Shown: positions 44,635 to 54,627, counted from the stretch's first letter. The stretch is DNA of 64,000 nt from Ralstonia sp. TCR112 (GCF_007997035.1 NZ_VOSS01000001.1:1-64000); one strand, 5' to 3'. Numbers and translations are program-made. The notes: a model not told the origin generated them from the sequence alone.

Positions 44635-45779
44635 GCCGGGCCGATTCCTTGAAAGAGTTGTGCGTTGGCGGCCAGGTCGCCTTGCGGGCGAACCGCGGCT
44701 TTCTCGCGCGCGGCAAAGTCGAGCATGCGGTCGATGCAGACCACGGCTTGCTGCCCGATGGCCGGATCGACGTGGATTTCGTTGCGACCCGTTTCCAGCA
44801 CCTCTGCCAGATTGGTCAGCGCGTTCATCGCCATCCACGGGCAATGCGCGCAGCTCTTGCACGTGGCAGCGTTACCAGCCGTCGGGGCCTCGATGAAGCG
44901 CTTGCCCGGGGCGGCCATCCGCATCTTGTGCAGGATGCCGTTGTCGGTCGCGACGATGAATTCCTGCGCCGACAACGACTGCGCCGCGGCAATCAGTTGC
45001 GAAGTCGAACCCACCACATCAGCCTGCGCCACCACCGATTCCGGCGATTCCGGATGCACGAGAATCTTCGCGTTCGGGTGTTCGGCACGCAGCAGGTCAA
45101 GCTCGACGCCCTTGAATTCGTCGTGCACCAGGCACGAGCCCTGCCACATCAGCATGTCGGCACCGGTCTGCTTCTGAATGTAGCTGCCGAGGTGGCGATC
45201 CGGTGCCCACAGGATCTTCTTTCCCTGGGCGTGCAGGTGCTGCACGATCTTCAGGCCAATGGACGAGGTCACCATCCAGTCGGCGCGCGCCTTCACGGCG
45301 GCGCTGGTATTGGCATAGACGACCACGGTGCGATCCGGATGCGCATCGCAGAAGGCAGCGAACTCATCCGGCGGGCAACCCAGATCCAGCGAGCACGTCG
45401 CATCGAGATCCGGCATCAGCACGGTCTTTTCGGGGCTCAGAATCTTGGCGGTCTCGCCCATGAAGCGCACGCCCGCCACGACCAATGTCTTGGCCGAATG
45501 ATCACGGCCAAAGCGCGCCATTTCCAGCGAATCGGATACGCAGCCACCGGTTTCTTCGGCCAAGTCCTGCAGGTCGGCGTCAACGTAGTAGTGCGCAACC
45601 AACACGGCCTCGCGCTCCTTGAGCAGGCGCTTGATGCGGGCTTTCAGGTCGTCGCGTTCCTCGCGCGACAGCACCGGCGGCACCTTGGCCCAGGCGTGGG
45701 CGACGCAGCTTGCGCCGGATTGCGCCTCGGAAAGCATATCCGGGCGCTCGAATTCAACCGTCTTGATGTGGGTTTCCAT
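44631..45779 (-). CDS. nadA: Quinolinate synthase A
   Basis: The 382-residue [4Fe-4S] enzyme condenses iminoaspartate with dihydroxyacetone phosphate to quinolinate. Cluster cysteines lie in [26 protein letters not shown], and the C-terminal [16 protein letters not shown] region. It starts [20 protein letters not shown] at 45779 with a GGAG site; an upstream in-frame ATG at 45797 is possible. It is the first gene of the nadA-nadC pair. Confidence 0.95.
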   Translation of the reverse strand: METHIKTVEFERPDMLSEAQSGASCVAHAWAKVPPVLSREERDDLKARIKRLLKEREAVLVAHYYVDADLQDLAEETGGCVSDSLEMARFGRDHSAKTLVVAGVRFMGETAKILSPEKTVLMPDLDATCSLDLGCPPDEFAAFCDAHPDRTVVVYANTSAAVKARADWMVTSSIGLKIVQHLHAQGKKILWAPDRHLGSYIQKQTGADMLMWQGSCLVHDEFKGVELDLLRAEHPNAKILVHPESPESVVAQADVVGSTSQLIAAAQSLSAQEFIVATDNGILHKMRMAAPGKRFIEAPTAGNAATCKSCAHCPWMAMNALTNLAEVLETGRNEIHVDPAIGQQAVVCIDRMLDFAAREKAAVRPQGDLAANAQLFQGIGPA

Positions 45780-45923
45780 GGTGGTCTCCGCGTCCATTCG
45801 CGCTATGAAGGCGCCAAGAAGCTGGCGCGGCAATGAAACGGACAGCGTGTGAGGAGGACTGGCACCGCGATACATTGTCGCGGCTTGTTAAAAATGTGAG
45901 TTGGGGCAGTTTACCCAAAAGAA

Positions 45924-45950
45924 AAGCCCCGCTGCGGAGCGGGGCTTCAC
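45924..45950 (-). terminator. Intrinsic terminator of the desaturase gene
   Basis: AAGCCCCGCT and AGCGGGGCTT pair around GCGG. On the minus strand the stem is followed by TTTCTTTTGGG. It lies 20 bp after the desaturase stop. Confidence 0.85.
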
Positions 45951-45966
45951 CTATGAAACAAGAAAC

Positions 45967-47157
45967 TCAGGCGTAGCGGCGCAGGCGAACAGCGAATTCC
46001 TGCAGCGCGTGGATGCCGCTTTCCTCGGCACGCTTGCACCACTCTTGCAGCTGATGCAGCAGCTGCTCGCGCGTGGCGTTCGAACGGCCCCAGAGGGCGC
46101 CAAGCTCGCGGCGCATCTCAACGAAGGTGTGCAGCGCCGAGTGGTCCGACACGATTTGCGAGAGCTGCTCGCGCTGCGGCGCGCCCAGCTTGGTCTCGTC
46201 GCGGTGGAACCACTTGCGGGCGGGCTTCAGCGCGCGGTACTCGACAGCGCGCGAATCCTTCAGCTTGGCCAGCTCTTGGCGATAGGCCGCCTTGACGGTC
46301 TTGGCGTAGCGGGCCATCACGTCGTAGCGGTTTGCGATGATGGCTTCCAGCGTGTTTTGGTCGACCGGCTTCACGTCGCCAAAGCGGGCCTTGGGCGCCA
46401 CCTTCTTGACCTTCGCCAAACCGACGATTTCGAGCGCGCGGATGTAGCCCCAGCCGATGTCGAACTCATACCACTTGACCGAGAACTTGGCCGACGTGGC
46501 GTACGTGTGGTGGTTGTTGTGCAGCTCTTCGCCGCCGATGATGATGCCCCACGGCGACACGTTCGTCGAAGCGTCTTCGCAGTCGAAGTTGCGGTAGCCC
46601 CAGAAGTGGCCCAGACCGTTGATGATGCCGGCAGCGTGGATCGGAATCCACAGCATCTGCACGGCCCACACCGTCAGGCCGAGCGCACCGAACATCAGCA
46701 CGTCGAGGATCAGCATCAGACCGACGCCTTGCCACGTGAACTTCGAATACACGTTCCTCTCGACCCAATCGTCCGGCGTACCGTGGCCGAACTTCTGGAT
46801 CGTTTCCTTGTTCTTGGCCTCGGCGCGATACAGCTCTGCGCCTTCCATCAGCACCTTGCGGATGCCCCGGGTCTGCGGGCTGTGCGGATCATCTTCGGTT
46901 TCGCACTTGGCGTGGTGCTTGCGGTGAATGGCGGTCCATTCCTTGGTGACCATGCCCGTCGTCAGCCACAGCCAGAAACGGAAGAAGTGTCCGGCGATGG
47001 GATGCACGTCCAGCGCCCGGTGCGCCTGACAGCGGTGCAGAAAAATCGTGACGCTGGCGATCGTGATGTGCGTCATCACCAGCGTGAAAATCAGAACTTG
47101 CCACCAGGCCCAATCCAGGGTGCCGTTAGCAAGGAAAGTCAGAAAGGAGTCGATCAA
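45967..47157 (-). CDS. Acyl-CoA / fatty-acid desaturase
   Basis: A 396-residue membrane di-iron desaturase with the three histidine boxes HRCQAHR (near residue 42), HRKHHAKC (near 78) and HNNHHTYATSAKF (near 212), as in delta-9 stearoyl-CoA desaturases, and hydrophobic pairs between them. No ATG starts the frame: I prefer TTG at 47157, with GGAG six bases upstream, over TTG at 47175. The C-terminal third is an unusual soluble alpha-helical extension (about residues 290-396) rich in basic residues. It may change membrane fluidity. Confidence 0.9.
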   Translation of the reverse strand: MIDSFLTFLANGTLDWAWWQVLIFTLVMTHITIASVTIFLHRCQAHRALDVHPIAGHFFRFWLWLTTGMVTKEWTAIHRKHHAKCETEDDPHSPQTRGIRKVLMEGAELYRAEAKNKETIQKFGHGTPDDWVERNVYSKFTWQGVGLMLILDVLMFGALGLTVWAVQMLWIPIHAAGIINGLGHFWGYRNFDCEDASTNVSPWGIIIGGEELHNNHHTYATSAKFSVKWYEFDIGWGYIRALEIVGLAKVKKVAPKARFGDVKPVDQNTLEAIIANRYDVMARYAKTVKAAYRQELAKLKDSRAVEYRALKPARKWFHRDETKLGAPQREQLSQIVSDHSALHTFVEMRRELGALWGRSNATREQLLHQLQEWCKRAEESGIHALQEFAVRLRRYA

Positions 47158-47523
47158 AGTGTTCTCCGTGGTCAACTCGGGTGATCAAAGCAACCCTTGG
47201 TCCATAAACCAGACTTGGTTGCCTCTTAAGGCCATCCGCTGTCGCAGCGTTACGACAATGGGGTCGGGTTGGCGGGGACTCGGGTGCTGGCACCCGACTT
47301 GCGCGTCACATCGGCGAGCTTTCGGCCGCCGCTTATATGACCTCCGCCCCAGCGCAATACAAGGTATTCGCGGCGCCTTGTCGCAAGTGCTATGCCTTTG
47401 CGAGGGGCCGTCTGATCCTGCGAGGGAGCATTCAGCATTTTAACCGAATAGCCCCTCTATTCCATGGGGGAAAACCGCCGATTTGACCTCAGACAAGGGC
47501 GCCCCGTTCCCCCTGCAGATATG
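47158..47523. promoter_or_regulatory. 366-bp gap between desaturase and MscS genes
   Basis: Holds the desaturase 5' region. CGGGTGC and GCACCCG (47281-47296) form a perfect compact palindrome, a possible operator. On the minus strand CATATAAG at about 47331-47340 is a possible -10. No RNA or protein gene is recognised. Confidence 0.4.
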
Positions 47524-48897
47524 TTAGGCGGGCACGGAGGAGCCAAATGCGGCTGCCGCATCACCTGAAGTGCCTGACGCGCCCTGCAAGGCCAGCGACC
47601 CGAGGACACGCACTTCGCGCTGGGGATACGGAATGTCGATACCCGCCTCCTTGAAGCGGCGATAGATCGCCCGGTTCAGGTCGGACTGCACGCCAAGCTT
47701 GCCGTTGTGCGGATCGCCGATCCACACGCCGAGTTCGTACTCGATGCCGCTGTCGGCAAAGAGGGCCATGAACGCGGCGGGCGCCGGCTCGGGAAGAACA
47801 CGCGGGATGCTCTCGGCGCATTGCACCAGCAGCGCCAGCACGGCTTCCGGGTCGGCGGCATACGATGCCTGGACGCGCACCGCCACGCGCACGGTGCCGC
47901 GCTCGTTGTGGTTCTGCACGGCCTGCGCGACCATCAGTTCGTTGGGGACAAGCGTATCGCCATCGCCGTTGCGCACGACGGTGTAGCGAGTGCGGATCTG
48001 CGTAACGATGCCGGTGTACGTGCTGACCGTGATCTGATCGCCCAGCTTGAGCGAGCGCTCCAGCAGGATGATGAAGCCCGAGACGTAATTGCTGGCGATC
48101 TTCTGCAGGCCGAAGCCCAGGCCGACGCCAAGCGCGCCGCCAAACACCGACAGCACCGTCAGGTCGATGCCCACCAGCGACAGGCTGAGCAGCAGCGACA
48201 CCAGCAGCAGCACCGCCTTGGTCACGCGCGACAGCACCACCTTCAGGTTGGCATCAATGGCCGAAGCACGCGTGATGCGGCTGTCCAGCCACGAGCCGAA
48301 CCACATCGCCACCAACACGGTGACGAGAATCCACACCACGCCCATCAGCATGGCCGCCAGGCTCACCTTCTGCTTGCCGCCCAGCGCAAAACGGATGCCG
48401 TCGAGGTAATCCACCACATCGCCGAGCACGCCCAGCACGTAGAGCACCATGCCGATCCACATCAGCGTGGTCAGCACGCGCTCCGCAACGACCAGCATGC
48501 CATGCAGCTCGCCATTGGCCGACAGCACGCGGCGCAATACGTAGAAGCCGAGATACAGGATCGCCAGGCCAAACAGCGGCACCGCGGCCAGCCGGAACAC
48601 GCTGATCGGCATGGTGCCGACCAGGGCATAGCGCGCGCCCACCACCAGCAGCCAGCCGATCAGCGGGAACATCGCCCGCTCGAGGCTCGACCAGGCAAAA
48701 CGCAGGGCGAACGTCTCGTTCACATGCGCTGCATGCAGGCGCCGCGAAATCGGGCGTGCAACCAGCCAGGCGGCAACGAGCACCAGCACCAGCACGCCCA
48801 GCTGCCAGATGAAGCGCGGGCCACCGAGATCGGACACGATGTCGTCGAGCATGTGGCCCAGCGCGATGTGGTTCAGGTTCAGCGGCAATCCGTTCAT
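47524..48897 (-). CDS. MscS-family small-conductance mechanosensitive channel
   Basis: The 457-residue membrane protein has about five or six hydrophobic helices followed by the MscS pore helix and beta domain: LTVLSVFGGALGVGLGFGLQ KIASN near residue 270, LLERSLKLGDQITVSTYTGI near 300, and VVRNGDGDTLVPNELMVAQA near 325. The C-terminal domain ends near residue 440. It relieves hypo-osmotic stress. Long extra N-terminal helices mark it as a YbdG/YnaI-like member. It is the last gene of the purN-led minus-strand run. Confidence 0.9.
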   Translation of the reverse strand: MNGLPLNLNHIALGHMLDDIVSDLGGPRFIWQLGVLVLVLVAAWLVARPISRRLHAAHVNETFALRFAWSSLERAMFPLIGWLLVVGARYALVGTMPISVFRLAAVPLFGLAILYLGFYVLRRVLSANGELHGMLVVAERVLTTLMWIGMVLYVLGVLGDVVDYLDGIRFALGGKQKVSLAAMLMGVVWILVTVLVAMWFGSWLDSRITRASAIDANLKVVLSRVTKAVLLLVSLLLSLSLVGIDLTVLSVFGGALGVGLGFGLQKIASNYVSGFIILLERSLKLGDQITVSTYTGIVTQIRTRYTVVRNGDGDTLVPNELMVAQAVQNHNERGTVRVAVRVQASYAADPEAVLALLVQCAESIPRVLPEPAPAAFMALFADSGIEYELGVWIGDPHNGKLGVQSDLNRAIYRRFKEAGIDIPYPQREVRVLGSLALQGASGTSGDAAAAFGSSVPA

Positions 48898-48922
48898 TGG
48901 GTTGACGGGTGATTGCGAACCC

Positions 48923-49492
48923 TTACTGGGTCCGATAGGGCAACGCGTCACCCGCATGCTTCTGCCAGTTGGCGGCATAGCGCTGGGCGAGATCGGCGTC
49001 GCCGCGCACGATCAGTACGTTCTCGGCATTGCCGCGCTGCGCAGTCTGCGTGAAGTTGAAGCTGCCGGTGACCAACACCGGATGCGCACCCCGCGGGTCG
49101 ATCACGATGACCTTGTTGTGTGCATTCTTGTAGCGCACCTCCAGCCAGACGGGGATGCCCGCATTGGCGACCTCGGGCACGCGGCTGCCGCCGGAGCGCG
49201 TCATCTGCTCGCGGTCAGCCAGCACGCGCACATCCACGCCACGCTGATGCGCCGCCAGCAGTGCACGGGTAATCGCCTTGTTCGACAGCAGATACGCCTG
49301 CACCAGCACCTGCTCGCGAGCCTGGTCGATGGCATCGGCCAACAACCCTTCGATGTCGTCGTCGGGCGTGAACGCGGCCTGCACCGTGCCCTTGGCCGGC
49401 TGCACCGGCGGCGCGCTGCGGGCCTGAGCCACGCCACCTGCGGCAAACAACAGCCATGCGGCCAGCAGCCAACTCAAGCGGCGCACCATCAT
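48923..49492 (-). CDS. Phospholipase D-like / nuclease family protein, secreted
   Basis: The 189-residue product starts with a signal peptide (MMVRRLSWLLAAWLLFAAGG, cleaved near AQA-RS). It has a single HKD motif, AHNKVIVIDPRGAHPVLVTG, with TGSFNFTQTAQRGNAENVLI after, as in the Nuc-type PLD endonucleases, which act as dimers. The substrate could be DNA or phospholipid. It overlaps rsmB by 4 bp and precedes the MscS gene by 25 bp. Confidence 0.85.
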   Translation of the reverse strand: MMVRRLSWLLAAWLLFAAGGVAQARSAPPVQPAKGTVQAAFTPDDDIEGLLADAIDQAREQVLVQAYLLSNKAITRALLAAHQRGVDVRVLADREQMTRSGGSRVPEVANAGIPVWLEVRYKNAHNKVIVIDPRGAHPVLVTGSFNFTQTAQRGNAENVLIVRGDADLAQRYAANWQKHAGDALPYRTQ

Positions 49493-50883
49493 GCGCGGCG
49501 CTCCAGCACGGCCGCGAAGAAGCCGTCGGTCTGGTGCGTGTGCGGATACAGCTCGAGGTAGGGCCCCATTTCCAGCGCGATCTTCTGCGCGGCCAGCACT
49601 TCACCGGCGGGCACGAGCACGAAGTCCTCATGCGCGGCCAGGAACTGCTCCACCACCTGCTGGTTCTCGCGCGCCAGGACGCTGCAAGTCGCGTAGACGA
49701 GGCGGCCACCCGCCTTCAACAGCCGCGCCGCCGATGTCAGGATCGACAGCTGCTTGGCCGACATTTCCTCGACGGCCTGCGCAGACTGGCGCCACTTCAG
49801 GTCCGGATTGCGGCGCAGCGTGCCCAAGCCGCTGCACGGCGCATCGACCAGCACGCGATCAATCTTGCCCGCCAGGCGCTTGACTTTGGCATCGTGCTCG
49901 CTGTCGATACGGCTCGGATGCACGTTTGACAGGCCGCTGCGCGCCAAGCGCGGGCCGAGGTTCGACAAGCGCTTTTCCGATACGTCAAAGGCATACAGGC
50001 GCCCCGTCGAGCGCATTGCTGCGCCAATCGCCAGGGTCTTGCCGCCGGCCCCGGCGCAGAAATCGACCACCATCTCGCCGCGCTTGGGCGCCAGCAATTG
50101 GCACAGCAGTTGGCTGCCCTCGTCCTGCACCTCGACCGTGCCGTTGGTGAAGATGTCGAGCTTGTTCAGCGCCGGCTTGCCCGCCAGGCGGATGCCCACT
50201 GGCGAGAGCGGCGCCGCAGCGCCTTCAATGCCCGCTTCGGCCAGCGTGGCGAGCACGGCGTCGCGCTCGCCCTTGAGCGTGTTCACGCGCAGATCCAGCG
50301 GCGCTGGCGTCAACCACGCTTGCGCCAGCGCTTCGGTGAACTCGGCACCGTGCTGGGCAACCAGCGCGTCGAACAGCCAGTCGGGCAGATTGGCGCGCAC
50401 GCGGGCCGCCAGCGCGGCGCGGTCGCGGTTTTCCCAGCGGTCGAGCCATTCTGCTTCGGCCGGGTTCAGGAACGGGGCAATGGCCTCGCGTCCGGCAGTC
50501 TGCAACAAGCCGAGCAGCACGAGGCGACGGCGCGCCGGGCCGGTGCCGCTCTCGGCAAACTGGCCGAACTCCACTTTTCGGCGCAGCACGGCAAACGCCG
50601 CTTCGGCGATGATGCCGCGCTCGCGGTGGCCCAGTTCGTGGTGCTCGCGAAAGTACTGGCTGACCACCATGTCGGCGGGCGCCGCAAAGTGCAGCAGGCG
50701 CGCAAGCACCTTGTCGAGGTGCTCCAGATGGCTGCCATGCACGCCCGTGCGGGGACGCGGAGCGCTGCGCGGCGCGGGCTTGCCCTGGGGCGCCCGATAC
50801 CAGCCACCGCCACCGGAACCCGCGCGCTTGTTGCCCGATCCGCCGTTTCCGTTGCCGCGCGAACGCTGACGATCCTGGCTCAT
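49489..50883 (-). CDS. rsmB: RsmB-like 16S rRNA (cytosine-5) methyltransferase
   Basis: A 464-residue SAM-dependent m5C methyltransferase. A basic low-complexity N-terminus (residues 1-45) precedes a NusB-like helical region; the methyltransferase core shows VVDFCAGAGGKTLAIGAAMR near residue 264, VLVDAPCSGLGTLRRNPDLK near 342, and VYATCSVLARENQQVVEQFL with the catalytic TCS near 412. RsmB methylates C967. The exact target could differ, as several paralogues exist. It overlaps purN by 4 bp. Confidence 0.87.
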   Translation of the reverse strand: MSQDRQRSRGNGNGGSGNKRAGSGGGGWYRAPQGKPAPRSAPRPRTGVHGSHLEHLDKVLARLLHFAAPADMVVSQYFREHHELGHRERGIIAEAAFAVLRRKVEFGQFAESGTGPARRRLVLLGLLQTAGREAIAPFLNPAEAEWLDRWENRDRAALAARVRANLPDWLFDALVAQHGAEFTEALAQAWLTPAPLDLRVNTLKGERDAVLATLAEAGIEGAAAPLSPVGIRLAGKPALNKLDIFTNGTVEVQDEGSQLLCQLLAPKRGEMVVDFCAGAGGKTLAIGAAMRSTGRLYAFDVSEKRLSNLGPRLARSGLSNVHPSRIDSEHDAKVKRLAGKIDRVLVDAPCSGLGTLRRNPDLKWRQSAQAVEEMSAKQLSILTSAARLLKAGGRLVYATCSVLARENQQVVEQFLAAHEDFVLVPAGEVLAAQKIALEMGPYLELYPHTHQTDGFFAAVLERRA

Positions 50884-51530
50884 GCTGCCTCCCGGGCGTT
50901 GACGCCAATGACAAGCTGCGATTCGTCCGGCGAGACGCGCACCACACCGTCTTCGACCGACAACCGCCCTTCCACGAACCAGCGCACGGCACGGGGGTAA
51001 ATCGTGTGTTCCTGCGCCAGCAGCCGCCCGGCCAGCGAATCTGGCGTGTCGTTCTGACGCACGTCAATGATGGCCTGCAGCACGATCGGGCCGTGGTCCA
51101 GGTCAGCGGTAACAAAATGCACCGTGGCGCCGTGCGCCTTCACGCCCATGGCCAGCGCGGCCTCGTGCGTATGCAAACCGGGGAAGCACGGCAGCAGCGA
51201 CGGGTGAATGTTCAGCATGCGGCCCGCGTAGCGCTTTACAAAGCCGGGCGTAAGGATGCGCATGAAGCCGGCCAGCACCACCAGATCAGGCGAAAAGCCG
51301 TCGATCACCTGCGCCAGGGCGGCGTCGAAGCTGTCGCGATCGGGGAAAGCCTTGTGGTCGACCACCGCGGTGGCAATGCCGTGCGACGCGGCAAATTTAA
51401 GTCCTGCCGCATCGGGCCGATTAGAAATGACGGCGGCAATGCGTCCCGACCAACCTTCTGCCTGACAGGCGCGGACAATGGCTTCCATATTGGAGCCGCG
51501 TCCGGAAATGAGAATGACGATGTTTTTCAT
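50880..51530 (-). CDS. purN: Phosphoribosylglycinamide formyltransferase 1
   Basis: A 216-residue folate-dependent enzyme of purine synthesis. It has the start MKNIVILISGRGSNMEAIVR, DLVVLAGFMRILTPGFVKRY near residue 85 and the catalytic region MLNIHPSLLPCFPGLHTHEAA with the Asn-His-Asp set (N107, H109 and the later D in ADLDHGPIVLQA). It leads the minus-strand operon purN-rsmB-pld-mscS. Confidence 0.95.
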   Translation of the reverse strand: MKNIVILISGRGSNMEAIVRACQAEGWSGRIAAVISNRPDAAGLKFAASHGIATAVVDHKAFPDRDSFDAALAQVIDGFSPDLVVLAGFMRILTPGFVKRYAGRMLNIHPSLLPCFPGLHTHEAALAMGVKAHGATVHFVTADLDHGPIVLQAIIDVRQNDTPDSLAGRLLAQEHTIYPRAVRWFVEGRLSVEDGVVRVSPDESQLVIGVNAREAA

Positions 51531-51932
51531 CGCGGCATTTTATCAAGTGCGCCGGAGTTCCCCGAGAAAATCGGGTGTGACGCCTGCGCGGCCATGCCGC
51601 GGGCGCTTTTGCAGCCACCGTGGCATTTTGCCGACGCGTGCCGGAAAAAACCCAGTCGCGCCGATAAAAGGAAGGGGCAACCGTTGGCGTGCTTTGGCGC
51701 GCTCTGATAATCTCAGCGCCATAATTGTCCGCGCTCCCGAGGGGTCGGGTGGGCAGCCAGCGGTGATCCGACGCGCATCCAGCGTCCGTTCATCGTGCGC
51801 TGCAACATCGTGCGGACGATACCGTGACGGTCGATCGGCACCGGGTGAGACGCCCGGCCCGTCGGCCATCGCCCGCGCCGGGTCGACACGCGTACAACAA
51901 CAAGAGGGCAGTGCCCTCACCGGGGAATAAGA
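51531..51932. promoter_or_regulatory. 402-bp gap between purN and response regulator
   Basis: Promoters for both divergent directions should lie here. TTGGCG (51684-51689) and GATAAT (51706-51711), spaced by 16 bp, give a candidate for the response regulator. No gene is recognised in the remainder. Confidence 0.45.
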
Positions 51933-52598
51933 ATGACGAGCTCGCTGCGTAGCCTGCTGGTGGTCGACGACCACCCTCTCGCCTTGTCTGGCACGACCAC
52001 GTTTCTTGCACACGCCTTGCCTGAAGTTCAGGTGCACGCGGCCATTGGCCGGCGCCAGGCGCTTGCGCTGGTGGAAGAAGGCGTCCGGCCGGACGTTGTG
52101 CTGCTGGACGTGTGGCTGTCCGACTGCACCGGCTTCGACGCCATGCGCGAGCTGCGCGGCAAACTGCCGGAAGCGCGCTTTGCCTTCATGTCGGCGGAAA
52201 ACACGCCGGAAATCGTCGCCAAGGCCCAAGCGCTGGGCGCCATCGGCTTCATCGGCAAGCACGCCGATGCGCATGCCTTCTCCAAGGCAGTCGCCGGCAT
52301 CTTTGGCGGCGATGCATCCTTCCCGTCGGAAGACGATATGGGCGGCACGAACGGCAAGGGCGGCGCCTCGCACGGCATCCCCATCACGCCGGCGGAACTG
52401 GGGCTGACGCCGCGTCAGGGCTCGGTGCTGGCACTGCTGCTCGAAGGTCTGCCAAACAAGTCGATTGCACGCCAGTTGGGCCTGACCGAAAACACCGTCA
52501 AAGAGCACGTCTCGGCGATTTTGCAGCGGCTCGGCGTGCGCACGCGCATCCAGATCATCTCGCGCATGGAGCGCTTCCGCCTGACAGGCGCGGCCTGA
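51933..52598 (+). CDS. NarL/FixJ-family response regulator
   Basis: The 221-residue protein has an N-terminal receiver (residues 5-125) with the acidic pair VVDDHP and phospho-acceptor LLDVWLSD near residue 54, then a LuxR-type helix-turn-helix (about 150-212): LTPRQGSVLALLLEGLPNKS and NTVKEHVSAILQRLGV. It is convergent with the hybrid kinase at 52665 with only 66 bp and a shared terminator between them, so the two may form a partner pair. Target genes are unknown. Confidence 0.92.
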   Translation: MTSSLRSLLVVDDHPLALSGTTTFLAHALPEVQVHAAIGRRQALALVEEGVRPDVVLLDVWLSDCTGFDAMRELRGKLPEARFAFMSAENTPEIVAKAQALGAIGFIGKHADAHAFSKAVAGIFGGDASFPSEDDMGGTNGKGGASHGIPITPAELGLTPRQGSVLALLLEGLPNKSIARQLGLTENTVKEHVSAILQRLGVRTRIQIISRMERFRLTGAA

Positions 52599-52621
52599 TC
52601 TGCACGCTTGGCCTGACCATC

Positions 52622-52650
52622 ACGGCGCCGCCATCGACGGCGCCGTTTTA
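52622..52650. terminator. Terminator between response regulator and kinase genes
   Basis: ACGGCGCCG (52622-52630) and CGGCGCCGT (52638-52646) pair perfectly around CCATCGA and are followed by TTTTA. It lies between the convergent stops at 52598 and 52665. Confidence 0.85.
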
Positions 52651-52664
52651 CATTCCCGTCCGTA

Positions 52665-54542
52665 TCAGTAAGCGACCTGGGGCTCGGCCGAGCGGCCGCG
52701 CAGCCAGCGCTTGAGCAGCACGCGCAGCATGTTCGGGTCCATCGGCTTGGCCAGCAGCAGATAGCCGGCTTCTTCGGCGCGCGCCAGGGCGGCCGAGTTG
52801 CGATCGCCGGTCAGCAGCACGGCGTGGGCATCGGGGTGGCTGACCTGCCAGCGCTCGAGCAATTGCAGGCCGTCTTCCTCGCCGGGCAGGCGCAAGTCGC
52901 AGAAGATGATCTGCGGACGGATGCCGCGCGCGAGCAGTTGCTCGGCGGAACGGCCATCTGCGGCGCTATGGACTTCGACGCCCCAGGCTTCGAGCAGCGC
53001 GTGCCAAGCCTTGCGGATCTGCGGGTCGTCATCGACCACCAGCACCACGCCAGAGAACCGCGGCTGGTCGAGCACGGCGCGCTTCTGCTCGGCGCGCGGC
53101 TGCGTCGCCAGCGGCGCCTTGATCTCGGCGGGCACGGGCCGCAGCGCCATCCAGAACATCGAGCCGCGCCCCGGTACCGAGCGCACGCCAAACGTGCCGC
53201 GCAGCAGACGCACACATTCCTTGTAGATCGACAGGCCCAAACCCAGACCCTGGCTCGGATCGCGCTCGGGGTTTTCGACCTGGTAATACGTCGAGAAGAT
53301 GTCTTTCTGGTGCTCCGGCGCGATGCCGATGCCGGTATCCCAGACCTCGATCCGCAGATGCTTCTGGCGCACGCGCAGCGCCACCATCACGCCGCCGCGC
53401 TCGGTATAGCGCAGCGCGTTCTGCAGGAGGTTGAACAGCGCCCGACGCAGCAGCACCGGCTCGGCCATCCCGAACACGGGCAGCGGCGGAATACGCGCCG
53501 CGAGCGTCAGGCCCTTGGCGCGCGCATCCGGCATGAACTGCTGAACCACTTCGGTGATGACCTCGCCCAGATCCACCGGCTCCAGCGTCGGCGAGGTCTT
53601 GCGGCTCTCCAGCTTGGACAGGTCCAGCAGCGAGCGGAACAGCAAATCGATGGTCGCAGCACCCGAAGCGAGTTGCTCCACGAGCGGCGCCAAGGATTCC
53701 GACTGGTTGCGCGCCCGCAGCGCCTCCACCAGCAGCACGATCGCGTGCACCGGCTGGCGCAAGTCGTGGCTGGCCGCGGCGAGGAAGCGCGATTTTTCTT
53801 CCGACGCCGACAATGCGCGCTGCTTTTCATCCTGGTAGCGGCGCGCGAGCTGGCGGCTCTCGTTCTCAAGCTGGATTTCGCGCACCAGCGTGTTGTGGAT
53901 GTTCACGGCATGCCGAGTCAGCAGCGCCGCAAAGAACAGCAGCACGCCCCGCAAATACAGCCCGTGCCCCGGAAACGCCTGCTCGGCCAGCACAAAGTGC
54001 GGCGCCAGGATGCCCGTCCCGAGGATCAGCAAACTGGACGGCACCGGCGCCTGCGACAACACCGCCGCCGCCGCCACACCGATGATCACGATCATCAGCA
54101 GGCTGCTGAACTCCAGCGACGGCGACATCAGATACAGCCCCGCCGAACAGCCCCACGCCACCCCGCCCACCGCCGACATGACGTGCATGCCCGTCCACCA
54201 CTTGCGGGTGTGCGCGGCCAGCGTCATGCGGGTCAGGTCGTAGCGGTAGCCGAAATAGAAGCGCAGGCCCGACGCCGTCAGGCACAGCATGATCAGGCAC
54301 CAGCCCAGCAGCACCGGGCGGTTCGAGGCGTCCCAGAACGCGGCGACCGTCAAAGCAGGCAGGACAACGGAGGCGGCAATCCCCATGGGCGCCCCGCGAT
54401 GCACGGCGGCGAGCAGCTTGGCTCGGGCGTCCAGTTCAAGCGGCGCGCGGCTGGCAAGCCCGAACTTGGCGAAGAAAAGGCGCAGCGAGGCGTTCAAGGA
54501 GATGTCGGCAAGAAACTGGATACCGGATTGTGCCGCAAGCAT
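52665..54542 (-). CDS. Hybrid sensor histidine kinase with receiver domain
   Basis: A 625-residue kinase: a hydrophobic N-terminal region with about five or six helices (residues 50-220), then HisKA with the H-box AAASHDLRQPVHAIVLLVEA near residue 265, a HATPase_c domain with VWDTGIGIAPEHQKDI (N, G1) and GLGLGLSIYKECVRLL near 430, and a C-terminal receiver (about 500-615, VVLVVDDDPQIRKAWHALLE). The receiver on the kinase suggests a phosphorelay or feedback. I take ATG at 54542 over TTG at 54581. The input is unknown. Confidence 0.92.
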   Translation of the reverse strand: MLAAQSGIQFLADISLNASLRLFFAKFGLASRAPLELDARAKLLAAVHRGAPMGIAASVVLPALTVAAFWDASNRPVLLGWCLIMLCLTASGLRFYFGYRYDLTRMTLAAHTRKWWTGMHVMSAVGGVAWGCSAGLYLMSPSLEFSSLLMIVIIGVAAAAVLSQAPVPSSLLILGTGILAPHFVLAEQAFPGHGLYLRGVLLFFAALLTRHAVNIHNTLVREIQLENESRQLARRYQDEKQRALSASEEKSRFLAAASHDLRQPVHAIVLLVEALRARNQSESLAPLVEQLASGAATIDLLFRSLLDLSKLESRKTSPTLEPVDLGEVITEVVQQFMPDARAKGLTLAARIPPLPVFGMAEPVLLRRALFNLLQNALRYTERGGVMVALRVRQKHLRIEVWDTGIGIAPEHQKDIFSTYYQVENPERDPSQGLGLGLSIYKECVRLLRGTFGVRSVPGRGSMFWMALRPVPAEIKAPLATQPRAEQKRAVLDQPRFSGVVLVVDDDPQIRKAWHALLEAWGVEVHSAADGRSAEQLLARGIRPQIIFCDLRLPGEEDGLQLLERWQVSHPDAHAVLLTGDRNSAALARAEEAGYLLLAKPMDPNMLRVLLKRWLRGRSAEPQVAY

Positions 54543-54627
54543 GAACCGCGCGGGCGCATCGTTCGGACGATTGTGCAACACCCAGGTTCATCCTCCCTTG
54601 ACCCGCCGGGGATGGGGCAATCCCTTA

